64,000 nucleotides of DNA from contig NC_067283.1 in the NCBI RefSeq assembly GCF_020740795.1, positions 2,321,659 through 2,385,658 of the forward strand, given 5' to 3'. The notes under the pieces are model-generated. The model did not search any database. It was not told the DNA's origin and saw nothing but the letters and a program-made list of their open reading frames with translations. Each line of letters opens with the position of its first letter. Within the stretch, counting starts at the first letter, position 1. The translations under genes were made by a program, and so were the position numbers. Shown piece by piece: positions 25,521-36,855 of this stretch. The DNA comes from Apus apus (Eukaryota > Chordata > Aves > Apodiformes > Apodidae).

Positions 25521-25881
25521 AAGAGGGGAAGAGGGAGGGAGGGAGGGAGGGAGGGAGGGAGGGAGGGAGGGAGGGAGGGAGGGAAGGAAGGAAGGAAGGA
25601 AGGAAGGAAGGAAGGAAGGAAGGAAGGAAGGAAGGAAGGAAGGAAGGAAGGAAGGAAGGAAGGAAGGAAGGAAGGAAGGAAGGAAGGAAGGAAGGAAGGA
25701 AGGAAGGAAGGAAGGAAGGAAGGAAGGAAGGAAGGAAGGAAGGAAGGAAGGAAGGAAGGAAGGAAGGAAGGAAGGAAGGAAGGAAGGAAGGAAGGAAGGA
25801 AGGAAGGAAGGAAGGAAGGAAGGAAGGAAGGAAGGAAGGAAGGAAGGAAGGAAGGAAGGAAGGAAGGAAGGAAGGAAGGAA
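25521..25881. repeat. Compound (GGGA)13-(GGAA)75 microsatellite
   Basis: An uninterrupted 361-nt purine run. After a short lead it holds thirteen GGGA units (25533-25584), then switches phase without a break to 75 perfect GGAA units (25582-25881, overlapping the last GGGA by three bases). No interruption is seen in the GGAA block, which suggests a young or actively maintained array; homogeneous reads could also reflect assembly handling. It is open in all frames, giving a 162-codon + frame (25497-25985) and a 186-codon - frame (25435-25995) of KEGR-like and FLPS-like tetrapeptide repeats. These frames are artefacts. Confidence 0.98.
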
Positions 25882-27019
25882 CAGTTTGCTCACAAAAAGC
25901 ATCACAGCTTCACAATCTTTTGCCAGAAATCCATGAGGAAAACATGTTCCAAGTACTGCTGAGCAAAGCCCTACAAAATAAGTAGAAATTACCACAAATA
26001 TGCCTGTATTTTAAATTCTAGAGGAGCTGGCAGTGCCTGGCAGTCTGCTGGTTGGAAAGGGAACAGTCAAATCTATGTAACTGCAACGAGGAACCCTTGT
26101 GTTCTCTGCAAGGGGGTGAATTTGCTGAGTAATGCCTGGCATCCAACCCAGTGCTGCAGGATCCAGTTGCAGAAGTGATCTTACTTCTAGAGAGCAGCTT
26201 GCATGTCACATCAGAGAAGTGAAACTGTTGCTGCATGACTCGGGCACCCAAGCAAAGCAGCTGAGCTGCAGGGACTGCTGAACCCCATAGAACCAAACAC
26301 TCACTAACGAGTGCTCAGTCTGACTGTATTGACAGTCCAGACTGGGACATCAACTCAAGCAAATCATAACCCCTGAAGACAGAAAGTGATGATAAGTAGC
26401 CAGTAGGTTGTTCACTACACAGTGTTTTCCTAGATCTTCACTCTTCCCTTGATTTTATACACAAAGAGTCTGGGTAAAAATGGGCCACTTTTCTTGTTCA
26501 TTTAATTCTGAAGCTGACCCCAAGAAGGACAATTCCACACAGCACTGAGGATCACTAGATTTTTTTAGGAAGGTTGCTTGCATATAGTGAAAAAGTGACA
26601 ATACCCCAGCCCCCAGATGCAGCACAGAAGATAGATACAGGCACCACAAACTCAGGGGAGTGATTTGCAGCTCCTTTAGTTGTCCATCCTTCCTCAGAAT
26701 CTACATTTAGAGTTTATTCCCAAAAGGAGCCTGAAAACCCTTGATTAGATGTCTGTTCGTAGACATCATGCCTAATTGAACATAAGATCTTTCTCCAACC
26801 TTTAAGAAGCACTTATCACACCATTTTTCTGGCTGGGGAGTGAGAGAACTCAGCTATGCTTTCTGCTTCAACACTTCAAATTTAGAGAAATACTTTTTCT
26901 CCGTGGGCCACCAGAGAGAGACGACATGGTAGCAGTGGTCAGGCTGAGCTTAGGTTTCTATTTCTGCCAGCACTGAAATATATGAAGATCATATCTTTGA
27001 TCAACCATAGAGCAATTTT
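25882..27019. other. Unique non-coding sequence right of the microsatellite
   Basis: The purine run stops sharply at 25881. The following 1.1 kb has ordinary composition and no recognised gene or repeat. Confidence 0.57.
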
Positions 27020-27567
27020 TGTTAGGAAAGACTTCAACTGTCAACCCAGCACTGCTAAAGCCACCACTAAACCACGTCCCTCAGCACCACGTCATTTAAA
27101 TCCCTACACGGGGGGTGACTCCATCACTGCCCTGGGCAGTTGGTTCCAGGGCCTGACAAGCATTTCAGTAAATAATTTGTTCCTGATATACAATCTAAAC
27201 CTCCCCCAGCACAACCTGAGGCCATTTCCTCTTATCCTATCTCTTGTTACTAAGGAGAAGTGACTGACCCCCCCCCCGGCCCCAATGTCCTCTCAGGCAG
27301 TTGAAGAGAGAGAGATGGTTGCCCCTCAGCCTCCTGTTCTCCAGGGTAAATACTCCCAGCTCCCTCAGCTGCTCCTGGGAAGACTTGTGCTCCAAACCCC
27401 TTTCCAGCTTCATTGCCCTTCTCTTGACATGCTCTAGCCCCTCCATCCTACCTGGAGTGAGGAGCCCAGAACTGATCCCAGGATTCAAGGTGTGGCCTCA
27501 CCAGTGCCAAGCACAAGGTGATGATCCTTTCCCTAGTCCCAGTGGCCACAATAGGGCTGGTATGAAG
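27020..27567 (-). mobile_element. CR1 LINE, antisense copy of about 550 bp
   Basis: Starts with a degraded 3' end (TGTTAGGAAAGACTTCAACT, AACCCAGCACTGC, CCACCACTAAACCACGTCCC) and continues through GGCCATTTCCTCTTATCCTA, TTCTCCAGGGTAAATACTCC, CAGCTGCTCCTGGGAAGAC, CAGAACTGATCCCAGGATTC and CAGTGGCCACAATAG. The - strand is the sense direction. Same subfamily type as 20903 and 36345. A run of ten C at about 27268-27277 lies inside. The open frames at 26982-27263 and 27301-27588 (+) are antisense readings of this element. Confidence 0.94.
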
Positions 27568-29582
27568 CGGTCCTGCCACGAGGACTAGGAGTGGAACTGC
27601 AGCCTTCACCATGGGGGTATGGTTGCATATGTCTGTTACTCAGTTTGGGAAGTGGGCATTTCAGTCATGACTAGTATTTTTTCTTCTCTCTTCCTGTCTC
27701 CTGACCTGAAGATCATCAACCTTTTACTCACCACTTGCCTGTGGAAAGAGCTGACAACCCATTTGTACTAGATAACATAGTTTGGATTGTTTGATATTAC
27801 ATTGCTGTGTTTCCAATTAGGTTTCCTTGCTTTTATCTTCTTTGTGTAATCTGTTCAGTCCCTCCCACTAATTAGAACCTTATTTGCCTTTTTTGCCCTT
27901 TCAACAGTGTTTATCCTTCACATTGTTCCTTGCAACCCTGCTTTGCAAGATTGACTTCTGTTATCTTTGTTTTTTAAATATATGTTTAGATTTTATTGGC
28001 ACAGATGCTTGTTAAAACAATCCAACTATTCATTACAGACCTCATGATTTTCCATAGTAAATTTTCTAGACAATCAACTCAGATCAACATTATTTTTGTC
28101 TTGTTCTACATTCTTTCAGAGAGTTATGTTTTATGAAAAGCCCAATACTTCAGATTATTACCTTTCATACATAAGAATGCCTCAGAATCAGTGGATATCT
28201 GATGATATTCTGATGGCTAGACCTCCAGATGTTTTATTTTATTTATCATACTTGGCTTGTTTTCTAGGACCAAGTCCAAAACAGCCTCTAATCTCAGGGG
28301 TTGCTCAACTAATTCTGTGAGGGGTTGTGAAAAGTTATTAAGGAGTAAAATTTCTTAATATAACAAACAATTCTGCAAATGTAAATGTTGTCCTTATGTA
28401 CCTAAAATAGATGTTGATCAATAATGACCTTGTAAAAAGACTAATAAGGAATTGTAACATGTACTTTTGGGAGGCCATGGAAACTCTCAAAATAAACTGA
28501 TTTCTTGCTAATGCAAGTCAGGAAGAAACTTTCCAAAGGCAGCTTTCCATAATTGTTGATTAGGAGTTCTTTGTGCTTTTTTCTTGCCACTGCTCAAGAG
28601 TCAGAGCAGATTCTGGATCTGAAGATTGAGACAGGAGAGCAGTTTCCATCTCCAGAAAACAAATAGAACAAAGTTGAGAAGAACCAAATATTAAACATGC
28701 TTGTGCTGCCCTCCTGCCCACAGGACCCAGAACCAAAGGGCACCTTTCTAGGAGGACAGTCCATGGCCACCTGAGCTAAGGGACATGCCTAGAGGTAAGC
28801 AAAGAGGTTGGTGATGACCAAGGGACCTAAAATTAGATAGAATAAATGAGCCAGTAAGTTTGCAATTAACACTTTCTGTTAGACGAGTAAAGATATTAAG
28901 AAATTGAACTTATTGTTAGGCAAGAGTTGTGTTTCCATCATAAAACGGTCTCTGGGAAGCAGCCATTTTCAGTCCACCCTGTTTTCCTGGTGGTTCCAGT
29001 CTGGGTTGGGTATTAGAGAAAGATGATGGAACTCAGAGGCTGGGAATGAAGCATTTGCAGTTAGCTGGAGGGGTCTCACATCCAGAAACATCAAGCCTTC
29101 TTCCACCAGATAAATCACCCTATTCATGACTGACTTATCAAAATAACTTAGTGGTGTGGTCATCCTGAGCTGGGCAGAGCTATCAAGGCACATCCCATTC
29201 ATTCCCTGACACTAACTTTACCTGCAGAGCAGGGTGTGAACCTCCCCAGATAGTGCCTCTCTTACATGACAGTGACAAAAGAGGGTGTCTGCAGCTAGTT
29301 TGGGGCTAGGAGGGAAGTCCCTGGTGGTGCTGGGTTGCCAGTTGTCCAGACCCAGGTAGGAGGAAAAGAAAGAGGGGTCTCGCAGCTCTCAGTAACATCT
29401 CTCACCAGTGCCATCACTGTGAAATGAAAGGTTCTCTTAACAGGTCCCACACTCCAGGTTAGGTCAAAGAAAAGAGAAAACAAAAAAGCTTTCTCACTGT
29501 AACCTCAACCAAGCACCAAGTGTTAAATTTCAGTTTTCATGAGATCTCCAGGCTAGTGAGGAAAATAAGAAATTTGGCAGCA
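27568..29582. other. Unique non-coding sequence
   Basis: About 2 kb, rather AT-rich, with no recognised repeat. Open frames at 28096-28320 (+) and 28969-29202 (-) encode unrecognised peptides without supporting context. Confidence 0.58.
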
Positions 29583-29895
29583 TCTGGGGAGGGACTTTTT
29601 ACAAGGGCTTTTAGTGAGAGGACAAGGGGTAATGGATCAAAACTGGAAGAGGGGAGATTTAGGTTAGACAGTAGTAGGAAATTTTCTTGTGTGAGGGTGG
29701 TGAGACACTGGAACAGGTTGCCCAGGGAAATTGTGGAAGGCCCATCCCTGGAAGTGTTCAAGGCCAAGATGGATGGCACCCTGATCAATGTAATCTAGTG
29801 GGAGGTGTCCCTGCCCATGGCAGGGGGGTGGGAACTAGATAACCTTTCAAGTCCCTTCCAACTCAAACCATTCTATGATTCTATGATTCTATGAA
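29583..29895 (+). mobile_element. CR1 LINE 3' end with three octamers
   Basis: Sense CR1 3' UTR: GGGGAGGGACTTTTTACAAG, GACAAGGGGTAATGG, GTGGTGAGACACTGGAACAG, GTCCCTGCCCATGGCAGGGG and CCATTCTATGATTCTATG. The terminal octamer ATTCTATG is present three times, the best-preserved tail in the window. 5'-truncated, about 310 bp. The frames at 29520-29798 (+) and 29537-29788 (-) are readings through it. Confidence 0.97.
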
Positions 29896-32469
29896 CATAC
29901 ATTGAACAGCAGAACAGCCATTGCCTGTTCTGTTAAACCCACTTTATACAAAGTTCTATCAGAAGAAACAGATGAGACTCACTCTACCAGTTCTTAATAC
30001 AATCTTGCTAAACTGGGCTGGGCCACTATTTTCCTTATTTCTCTTCTCTTCCACTCTGTTCCCTTCAGTAATCGATACTTCAGTGGAAATCTCAAGTTCA
30101 GTGTTACAGGCAGATCTCTGGTCAGCAGCAGGTACATCCATGCATGCTCCCTTCTTGATTCCTAGAGGTTGAAGTCCCAGAGGGTGAATAGAGGCTGAAC
30201 TAACCACATAACTAAGCACACAGTCTAATCTTGTCAAGTTGCACTGAAATTCCTCTCATCAAGTATTGTATCCTTGATTTCTTGCAGCCAGGCTCTCCAG
30301 TATCAGCAGTGCTCTTGGGAAAGGCAACGAGATAAACGATACAAAACCAAACAGAACCTCTTTGAGTATTCAAGGCATTTTTGAAACTTTTTTTTTTTTA
30401 AATCTAAAGCCCCACCCCAATTTCATGTAAATTTCTTCCTTTTCTTTCAAGCCAAGTTCAAAACCGACATGCTGAAATGTAGATTTTAAAAAAAAAAAAA
30501 AAAAAGGTAGGAAATTTGAGATTTTTCCCACCCCACCCCACTTTCAACAGTTTCCAAACCTTTTTACTACTTTTTACTATGGCCTGAGAGGGCTCTTTAT
30601 TTTTACAGCTGCTGCATACCTAGCTCTCCTTGCTGGAAGACACACACGCAGCTCCAGTGATTCTAATCTTTTCATTCCAGGAAAGGAACCAGCTGTAAAT
30701 CCACTGATGCAAGATCAGGATACAGCACCAGCACTGTTGTTCTGGCCTCCTGCTGGTTAAGACTTCCCTTGAACTGCTCTCACATTCAGTCCTGTCGTGG
30801 GTCCAGGAGCCTCTGTTTTAAGAATCTCTTCCCATCTCCCTGTTCAGACCTCAGCAAACCTCTAAAGTCAGTGATATGATTTTCATGATTTAGTGAGACA
30901 CTCCTGCAAAGCAGCAGTTGAGTCAGATTTGGAGGAGCAAGGGGTTCTTGGTTTCTTCCATCCTGAAAGCACCCAAGAGAGGGGTTTTGTTTGCATCTGC
31001 TCCCAATTTCCAAACAAATGGTAGGGATAAAGTTACTCCACGCACACTCCCTGTCCCTGGGTGATGCTGTAAATGAATTTGTGTGATGATGTTGTAGCAC
31101 TCAACAGCACAGCTCCTTCTCTCTTTTACTCCAAGCAGGGCTGCCACTATCCCTGCTGATAACATATCAGGTTTCTACTACGCGGTAGAAGAACACCACA
31201 AATCTTGGCATTGTTTAGAAAAACAAATCAAATCAGTGTTTGCAAAGAATTATCATTTCCTTGCAATTTCCTATAATTGCCTGTGGAAAACTGCTCAGGG
31301 ATTCACCTCGTGCTGGTGAGAACATCACCTCCAGGGTGGGTCCTTCCCAAATTTTCATGGTAACCTGGTGCTGAGTGTACACAAACACTCACAATGACTG
31401 CTTAGCAACACCTCCTGCCAACCCAGGCAGTGGCAGAGTGAACAGAAATGTGCTCTGCACTCTCCAGCTACTCCAGCAATGAAAATACATCATCAAGGAA
31501 CAGTAAAACCTGTGTTGGGCTGGTGGGGACAAGGTGGAGCAGGACCTCCCACCTCTCTTTCCACACCACTAATACAAGTCTGACTTTGTCTTCTTGGATT
31601 TTGCAAGTCTCATTTGGGCTCCAGCGAGCCTCACGTCCCCAGTAAAAGCTGGAACAAGTGAAATCTACATATAGATGTACCTGTTGTGTGAGGGGACTGG
31701 GGAGGAGAACCTAGCTCTGCAGCAGAAGCCAGCAGCCGTTCCTACAGCCCAAAGATCACAAGATCTGCAGGATTTTCCCAGATGTGTGCTGTCATTTCTT
31801 ATCCTGTCTAGCTCAAAGGTGGCCCAACAAAGGCGAATGTGACCATTTGGCAAGGAAAAGAAGACTGTTGCTCTCAGGGCCAGGGAATTCATAGATCCTG
31901 AGACCAAAAGCCACAATACAGCTCCCATAGCAGCCCTGGGACCTTCTGCAGATTGTCCTTCAGTACTGTGCAGCACATAGAAGGACAGTTCCCTACTGAA
32001 GCTGGCCTTGACTTAGCTCAATCTTTCCACCAACCATTTATGATTGATTTGGTGGCAGTCTGGGGTATGTTGGTGACTACACCAACCAGGGAAAACATTC
32101 GAGAGAGGCCTGAAGTTAACGTGGGAGTGAGCTAGTGCATCCATGCAATGCAGCCCTTGGCTATACAAAGGAATTTGCAAGGGAATTATCTCGAGTCTAA
32201 CAGCCTCTTTGTAGATAGGAGAGATGTTACTACTTAACCACATTGAAAGGCAATAAAGTGTTCAGTTCCAAGCCCCGCTGACATGGTCACATCATTGGTA
32301 GCTTAGGGGCACCTCCATGCATTGCTGAATCTTTCATCTTCACACCATATCTCACCATAAAAAGCTGTATTTTTGGTTTTCTAAGAGGACAGATAGAAGA
32401 CTTCCTCACTGTAGGACAATTGCAGGAGATGGACATCACCAGGATAGTGTCCATTTGCCACCAGCTTAA
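29896..32469. other. Unique non-coding sequence with A and T runs
   Basis: About 2.6 kb with no recognised gene or dispersed repeat. It has a 12-nt T run (about 30388-30399) and an 18-nt A run (30488-30505). Open frames at 30786-31165 and 31665-31976 on the - strand reach about 100 codons but show no domain. Confidence 0.57.
30488..30505. repeat. A18 homopolymer
   Basis: Eighteen consecutive A. No AATAAA signal or recognisable processed copy was seen immediately upstream, so a retroposed mRNA tail is not supported. Confidence 0.85.
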
Positions 32470-33104
32470 ATCATAGAATCATAGAATGCCAGGTTGGAAG
32501 GGACCTCAAGGATCATCTGGTCCAGTCTCTCTAGGTACTACTATAGTTGATATGAGATGGCTCAGCACCCTGTCAAGATGAGACTTACAACTGTCCAATG
32601 TGGAGGAATCCACCACTTCCCTGGGAGACTGTTCTAATGTCTGACTGTCCTCATGGTGAAAAATTTACCTCTTGTGTCCAATCAGAATCTCCCCAGGAGC
32701 AACCTGTGCTCATCACCCCTTGTCTTTTCCACGTGACTCCTTGTAAATAGAGAGTTTCTTGGTAGCCACCTTTTAAGTACTGGAACATGGTGATAAGGTC
32801 TCCCCGAAGCCTTCTCTTCTCAAGGCTGAACAAATCCAGTTTTCTCAGCCTCTCTTCGTATGGCAGGTTGACTTGTGACAGTCCCCAGAAGGATTTGCTC
32901 CATGACCTTTCCAGGGACTGAAGTAAGACTAATGGGTCTGTAATTACCTGGGTCCTCCTTTGAACCCTTCTTATAGGTGGGAGTGACTTTAGCCTTCCTC
33001 CTGTCCTCAGGGATATCTCCCTATCTCCATAACTTCTCAAAGAGCAGGGAGAGCAGCTTTCCAATGACATCAGCAGCTCTCTCAACACCCTCGGGTTGAT
33101 GCTC
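32470..33104 (-). mobile_element. CR1 LINE, antisense, internally deleted, with reverse transcriptase remnant
   Basis: The right (5') part, about 32880-33104, encodes on the - strand a CR1 ORF2 segment with INPRVLREL, then after a one-base frameshift ADVIGKLLSLLFEKLW and [17 protein letters not shown] (about 32918-32960). These match the finger region of the reverse transcriptase that precedes motif A. The left part (32470 to about 32875) is the 3' end region: ATCATAGAATCATAGAATG, GGTTGGAAGGGACCTCAAGG and, nearer the junction, CCTTCTCTTCTCAAGGCTGA. The reverse transcriptase palm and thumb coding region expected between them is missing. The 3' part differs clearly from the other copies here and is probably a separate, older subfamily. 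A stop follows LLFEKLWR. Confidence 0.88.
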
Positions 33105-36100
33105 ACAGCAGGCTGCAGGGCTGCTCGCTCTTAGACTCCTCTGAATATATTAATTTGGCATAAAATCCAAGACTCTGTAGGTGAAACCCTACTGAGTGAG
33201 TGTTAATGATTCCTAGTCAAAACTCAAAGACAAGGCACCCTGCAGTTTCTTAACAAGCATTTAATAAGCATAGAAAACCTTATAAATCATGTTTGGAAAA
33301 ACAAAACAAACCAAACCTCAAATATTTGGGACTTGCAATAAATTTTAAATTACTACTACTGGGAAGCTCCTCTTACAGGCATCCTTCTTTCTATTGCTGT
33401 TAAATTTATACCACTGGTGTTCCTTCACAGGTAACTTCTCCAAGTCAACTATGTGACTGTAGGACATCCTCAGAGCTGGAGAAGAATGGCAGGATCTCAG
33501 GTGTTTACCTGCTGAAAGGTGAAGTCTGACAGAGTCTACATTAATGTCCTTTTGAGGAGTTTAGCTGAAGACATTTCAATTTACTCCCATCCTCAGCAGC
33601 ATTTCAGCCTTTGGATTAATACCTGTCCTAACTTCGTGTAGATAATATGACATAAATCTATAAAAAGGCAACCTGGACCACACAACACTTACTTCCTGCT
33701 CCTTCATCCAGCAAACCTTTGTCCATAATGGTTTATTTCCTGCTCCTGCCTGTGCTGTATGTGTTTCAGTTGTATCAATGTTGGCTGAAAGTGACACCAG
33801 CTGCTCTACAAGCTTCAGAGACAATTTTTAAGCAGAACTCATAAATATAATTTCTTACATTTGGTGGTGTCTGAGCCTTTCTACCCATGTTGTAGAGCCC
33901 TGCTCTCCATGGCTGCAAGAATTAAAGCTCCCCCAAAGCCATGCCCCTCCCTGTATCTTTCATGCTTTTGTCTGGACTAAAGTAATCCAAGCTGATATAT
34001 AAAGCATGTGTGATACATCAGCCTGGTAGAAAGCTCCTTCGTGTATTAGCCCTCTTCTGGAGGAGTGAGATTTTTGTGGTATGATGCACAGAGCCAAACC
34101 TGCCAGCATTCCCTGGAAAGCAAGAATAATGGGGAAAAAATCTGAGCTCATTATTTGGGACCTGATCATATTATTATACATATATACCTTAATTATTAAA
34201 CAAAACATCCACCCAGCTAAGTTCCCAATTGCCACCCTGACAAAGGTGCCTTGGGAAATACATATTAGAGTCAGGGAATATTGATCTTTTTGGAGGGTAG
34301 TGGCTGGGTTTGTCTGTGCTGGTGAGCAGGAACATCTGGAGGGAAAGGAAGCTGCATTCCCCAGCAGAGCAACAGCTGGCTGCCCCATCCATCCACCCCA
34401 GCCACAGCTGGCACAGGCACAGCAGTACTGCCACAGAGCTTCAGCCTCCCTCCACCAGTACTGCTTCCACATGCTATTGCCCTCCTGTCATAGCCTCAGC
34501 CACTCTGGGTGCTGCTTGTCACCTTCCCCACATGGCAGTGGCACAACACAGCCCTGGCCTAGGGCCCTGTGCAATATGGGGATGGGGTGACGGGGGAGCC
34601 AGGAGTTGTATCATTTGCGTCCCAGAGGCATGAGTAAGACAGTTTCCAAATACAGCAGCAACTTGCTGTCAGGGCTTGCAGGACCATTTACACCAGGAGC
34701 AGATGATTTGTGTGTCCTGTCACACGACATTACGAACCCCTCTGGGTTCCCTCCCAAGTGGAATGTCACCCCCTTCCAGGCAAAGCCTGGCTGGTATTTG
34801 ACCGCACAAAGGATCCCTATCAACTATCCCTTTTGCTGAAGCTCTGACAAATCACTTTCCTCTCCCCATGCAAGTCACAACAGGCTTGTCAACCTCTCCC
34901 TCCTGACACCATCCCGGGAACCTTTCTGCCCCCCAGTGAATCACTGCTGGGCAGAGCCAGCCCATGAAACCAGCTCGTACAGGATGTGCATCAGATGACT
35001 CTTCTCTGAAAGAATCCCCATCCCACCAACATGCCACAGAGGAGGGAGTCAAGTCTCCAAGCCAGATATCAGGAAACTCTTGTACTTGTTACAAAGCCAC
35101 AGGGCTACTTGATGATCCAAAGATTTCCTTAATTAAAACTAGAAATCATATTATCAAAATAAATATGTTTCTATTTTGGACTGAGTCCCAGGATCGATTT
35201 GAATCTTCCTAGTCAAACTGTCTCCTTCACTTTCATTGGAATGACTGGCTGGAAACCTTTGGCACCCAATGGAGCAGGCTTATCATAACATGCTAAAGAG
35301 CAGACCAAGAGTTCCTTAAATCAGAAATTATGGGACAAGAGTCAGCTAAATTACTGGCATTTTAGTGTTCTTGCCTATCTTACTAGATGTGTTTATCTCT
35401 GTGAAGTGCTGAGATGCTAAAGCATTTTGTGTCCTCTGCCACATCATGCAGGCTGCTAAGGACTATAAAGCAAAGACCTTTAAAGTCAATATTAGAAAAC
35501 TAGGATGACAGTGAATGCCTTTTCTTTTTGAGTTGGAGGATACTGAGGCCAGACAACTGACTTAGAAGAACGTGGTGCCAGTTTGAGAATCTAAGAATTT
35601 CTTAGTATACTAAATCTTTTATGTTCATTATAAATCAAGTGATAAATGAATGGGTGGGAATATTACTAACATTTACTTATAATTTAATAATTTGAAAAGA
35701 CCCTGGGAAAATCTGGGCCAAATAGATCTTTCCAATCTTCCTTTACAATGCAGTAGGTTGAGGAGTACAAAGCCCTCCGAGATGAATGCAAAGCAGACAG
35801 GTCATCTGAATCTTGTTGGTTGCCCTAAATCTCGGGCATATCCTGCTGATGACAAAATATTAACCCCAGGCAGGGCTAAGAACCATAATCAAGCTTTAAC
35901 AGGTATGTTCCACGTCTGCACAGCCACCCCATCAGAACGGTGGAAGGTCAGTGGAAGAGTCAAGGAAGGAATTGGGAGCTGCTGGTCATCTCTCAGCATC
36001 CTCACTTGAACCTCCCAGTACCAGTGTTTCGTTCAACCCGTGACTCTCCCACTTACACCAGATCAGCCTTCAGGTCCTAGATGACCCAAGCACACTGGAG

Positions 36101-36344
36101 CATTCTTTTCAAAAGCAGATGTTGGTCCCCCTTGCTCCAGTTTATGATTAAAGTTGTGACAAATCTGTCACATGACTGGGTGGGGATGGAAAAAGGGGAA
36201 AGGAAAGGTACTCAAGCACTGATGTAGGTATAAACAAGGCAGCACAAGAAAATAAATATATTTTTCCATTATTTGTGTTGACTCTCAAGTTCCCTTAGAC
36301 ACTTTTGGAGCACACACTAAAGAAGCTCTTCTAGCCTGGAGATC
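33105..36344. other. Unique non-coding sequence
   Basis: About 3.2 kb with no recognised repeat. A somewhat GC-richer patch lies at 34300-34640, where open frames of 96-107 codons (+) and 170 codons (33960-34472, -) overlap one another. None shows a domain, and overlapping frames on both strands in a GC-richer patch are expected by chance. Confidence 0.55.
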
Positions 36345-36855
36345 CTTAGTACTGGTGAGGCTGCACCCCAAATCCCGGGTTCAGTCTTGGGCCCCGCACA
36401 ACAAGAAGGACATTGAGGGGCTGGAGCTTGTCCAGAGAAAGGCAATGGAGCTGAGGAAGGGTCTGGAGCACAAGTCTTCCAAGGGGTGACTGAAGGAGCT
36501 GGGGGTGTTCAAGCTGGAGGAAAGGAGAATGAGGATAGACCTTCCCATCCTCTTTAACTGTCTGAAAGGAGGTTGAAGCAAGGCAATAGGACAAGAGGAA
36601 ATGGTTTCAAGTTGTGCCGGGGGAGAGGTTCAGATTGGATATTAGGAGAAATTTCTTCCCCAAAAAGGTTATCAGGCCCTGGTCCAGGCTGCCCAGGGCA
36701 GTGGTGGAGTCACCATCCCTGGAGGAATTTAAAAGATGAGTAGTTGTGGCTCTTAGAGCTATGGTTTAGTGGTGGATTTGGCAGTTCTGGGTTAATGGTT
36801 GGACTTGATGATCTTAAAGGTCTTTTCCAACTAAAATGATTCTGTGATTCTCTTT
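36345..36855 (+). mobile_element. CR1 LINE, 5'-truncated copy of about 510 bp
   Basis: Sense CR1: GTACTGGTGAGGCTGCACCC, CAACAAGAAGGACATTGAGG, GGTCTGGAGCACAAGTCTTC, GGAAATGGTTTCAAGTTGTG, ATGGTTTAGTGGTGGATTTG and TTGGACTTGATGATCTTAAA, ending with one good octamer-like ATTCTGTGATTCT. The GGTTTAGTGGTGG motif ties it to the antisense copies at 20903 and 27020. The ORF2 remnant contains stops. The - strand frames at 36346-36594 are shadows. Confidence 0.96.

Noticed and set aside
25435..25995. Long open frames on both strands (162 codons +, 186 codons -) with perfect tetrapeptide repeats
   Set aside because: They are translations of the GGGA/GGAA microsatellite. A tetranucleotide repeat without stop codons stays open in every frame, so openness is no evidence of coding.
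33960..34633. 170-codon - strand frame and two + strand frames around 34300-34633
   Set aside because: Overlapping on both strands, no domain recognised, composition rich in serine, proline, cysteine and histidine as expected for translated non-coding GC-richer DNA.
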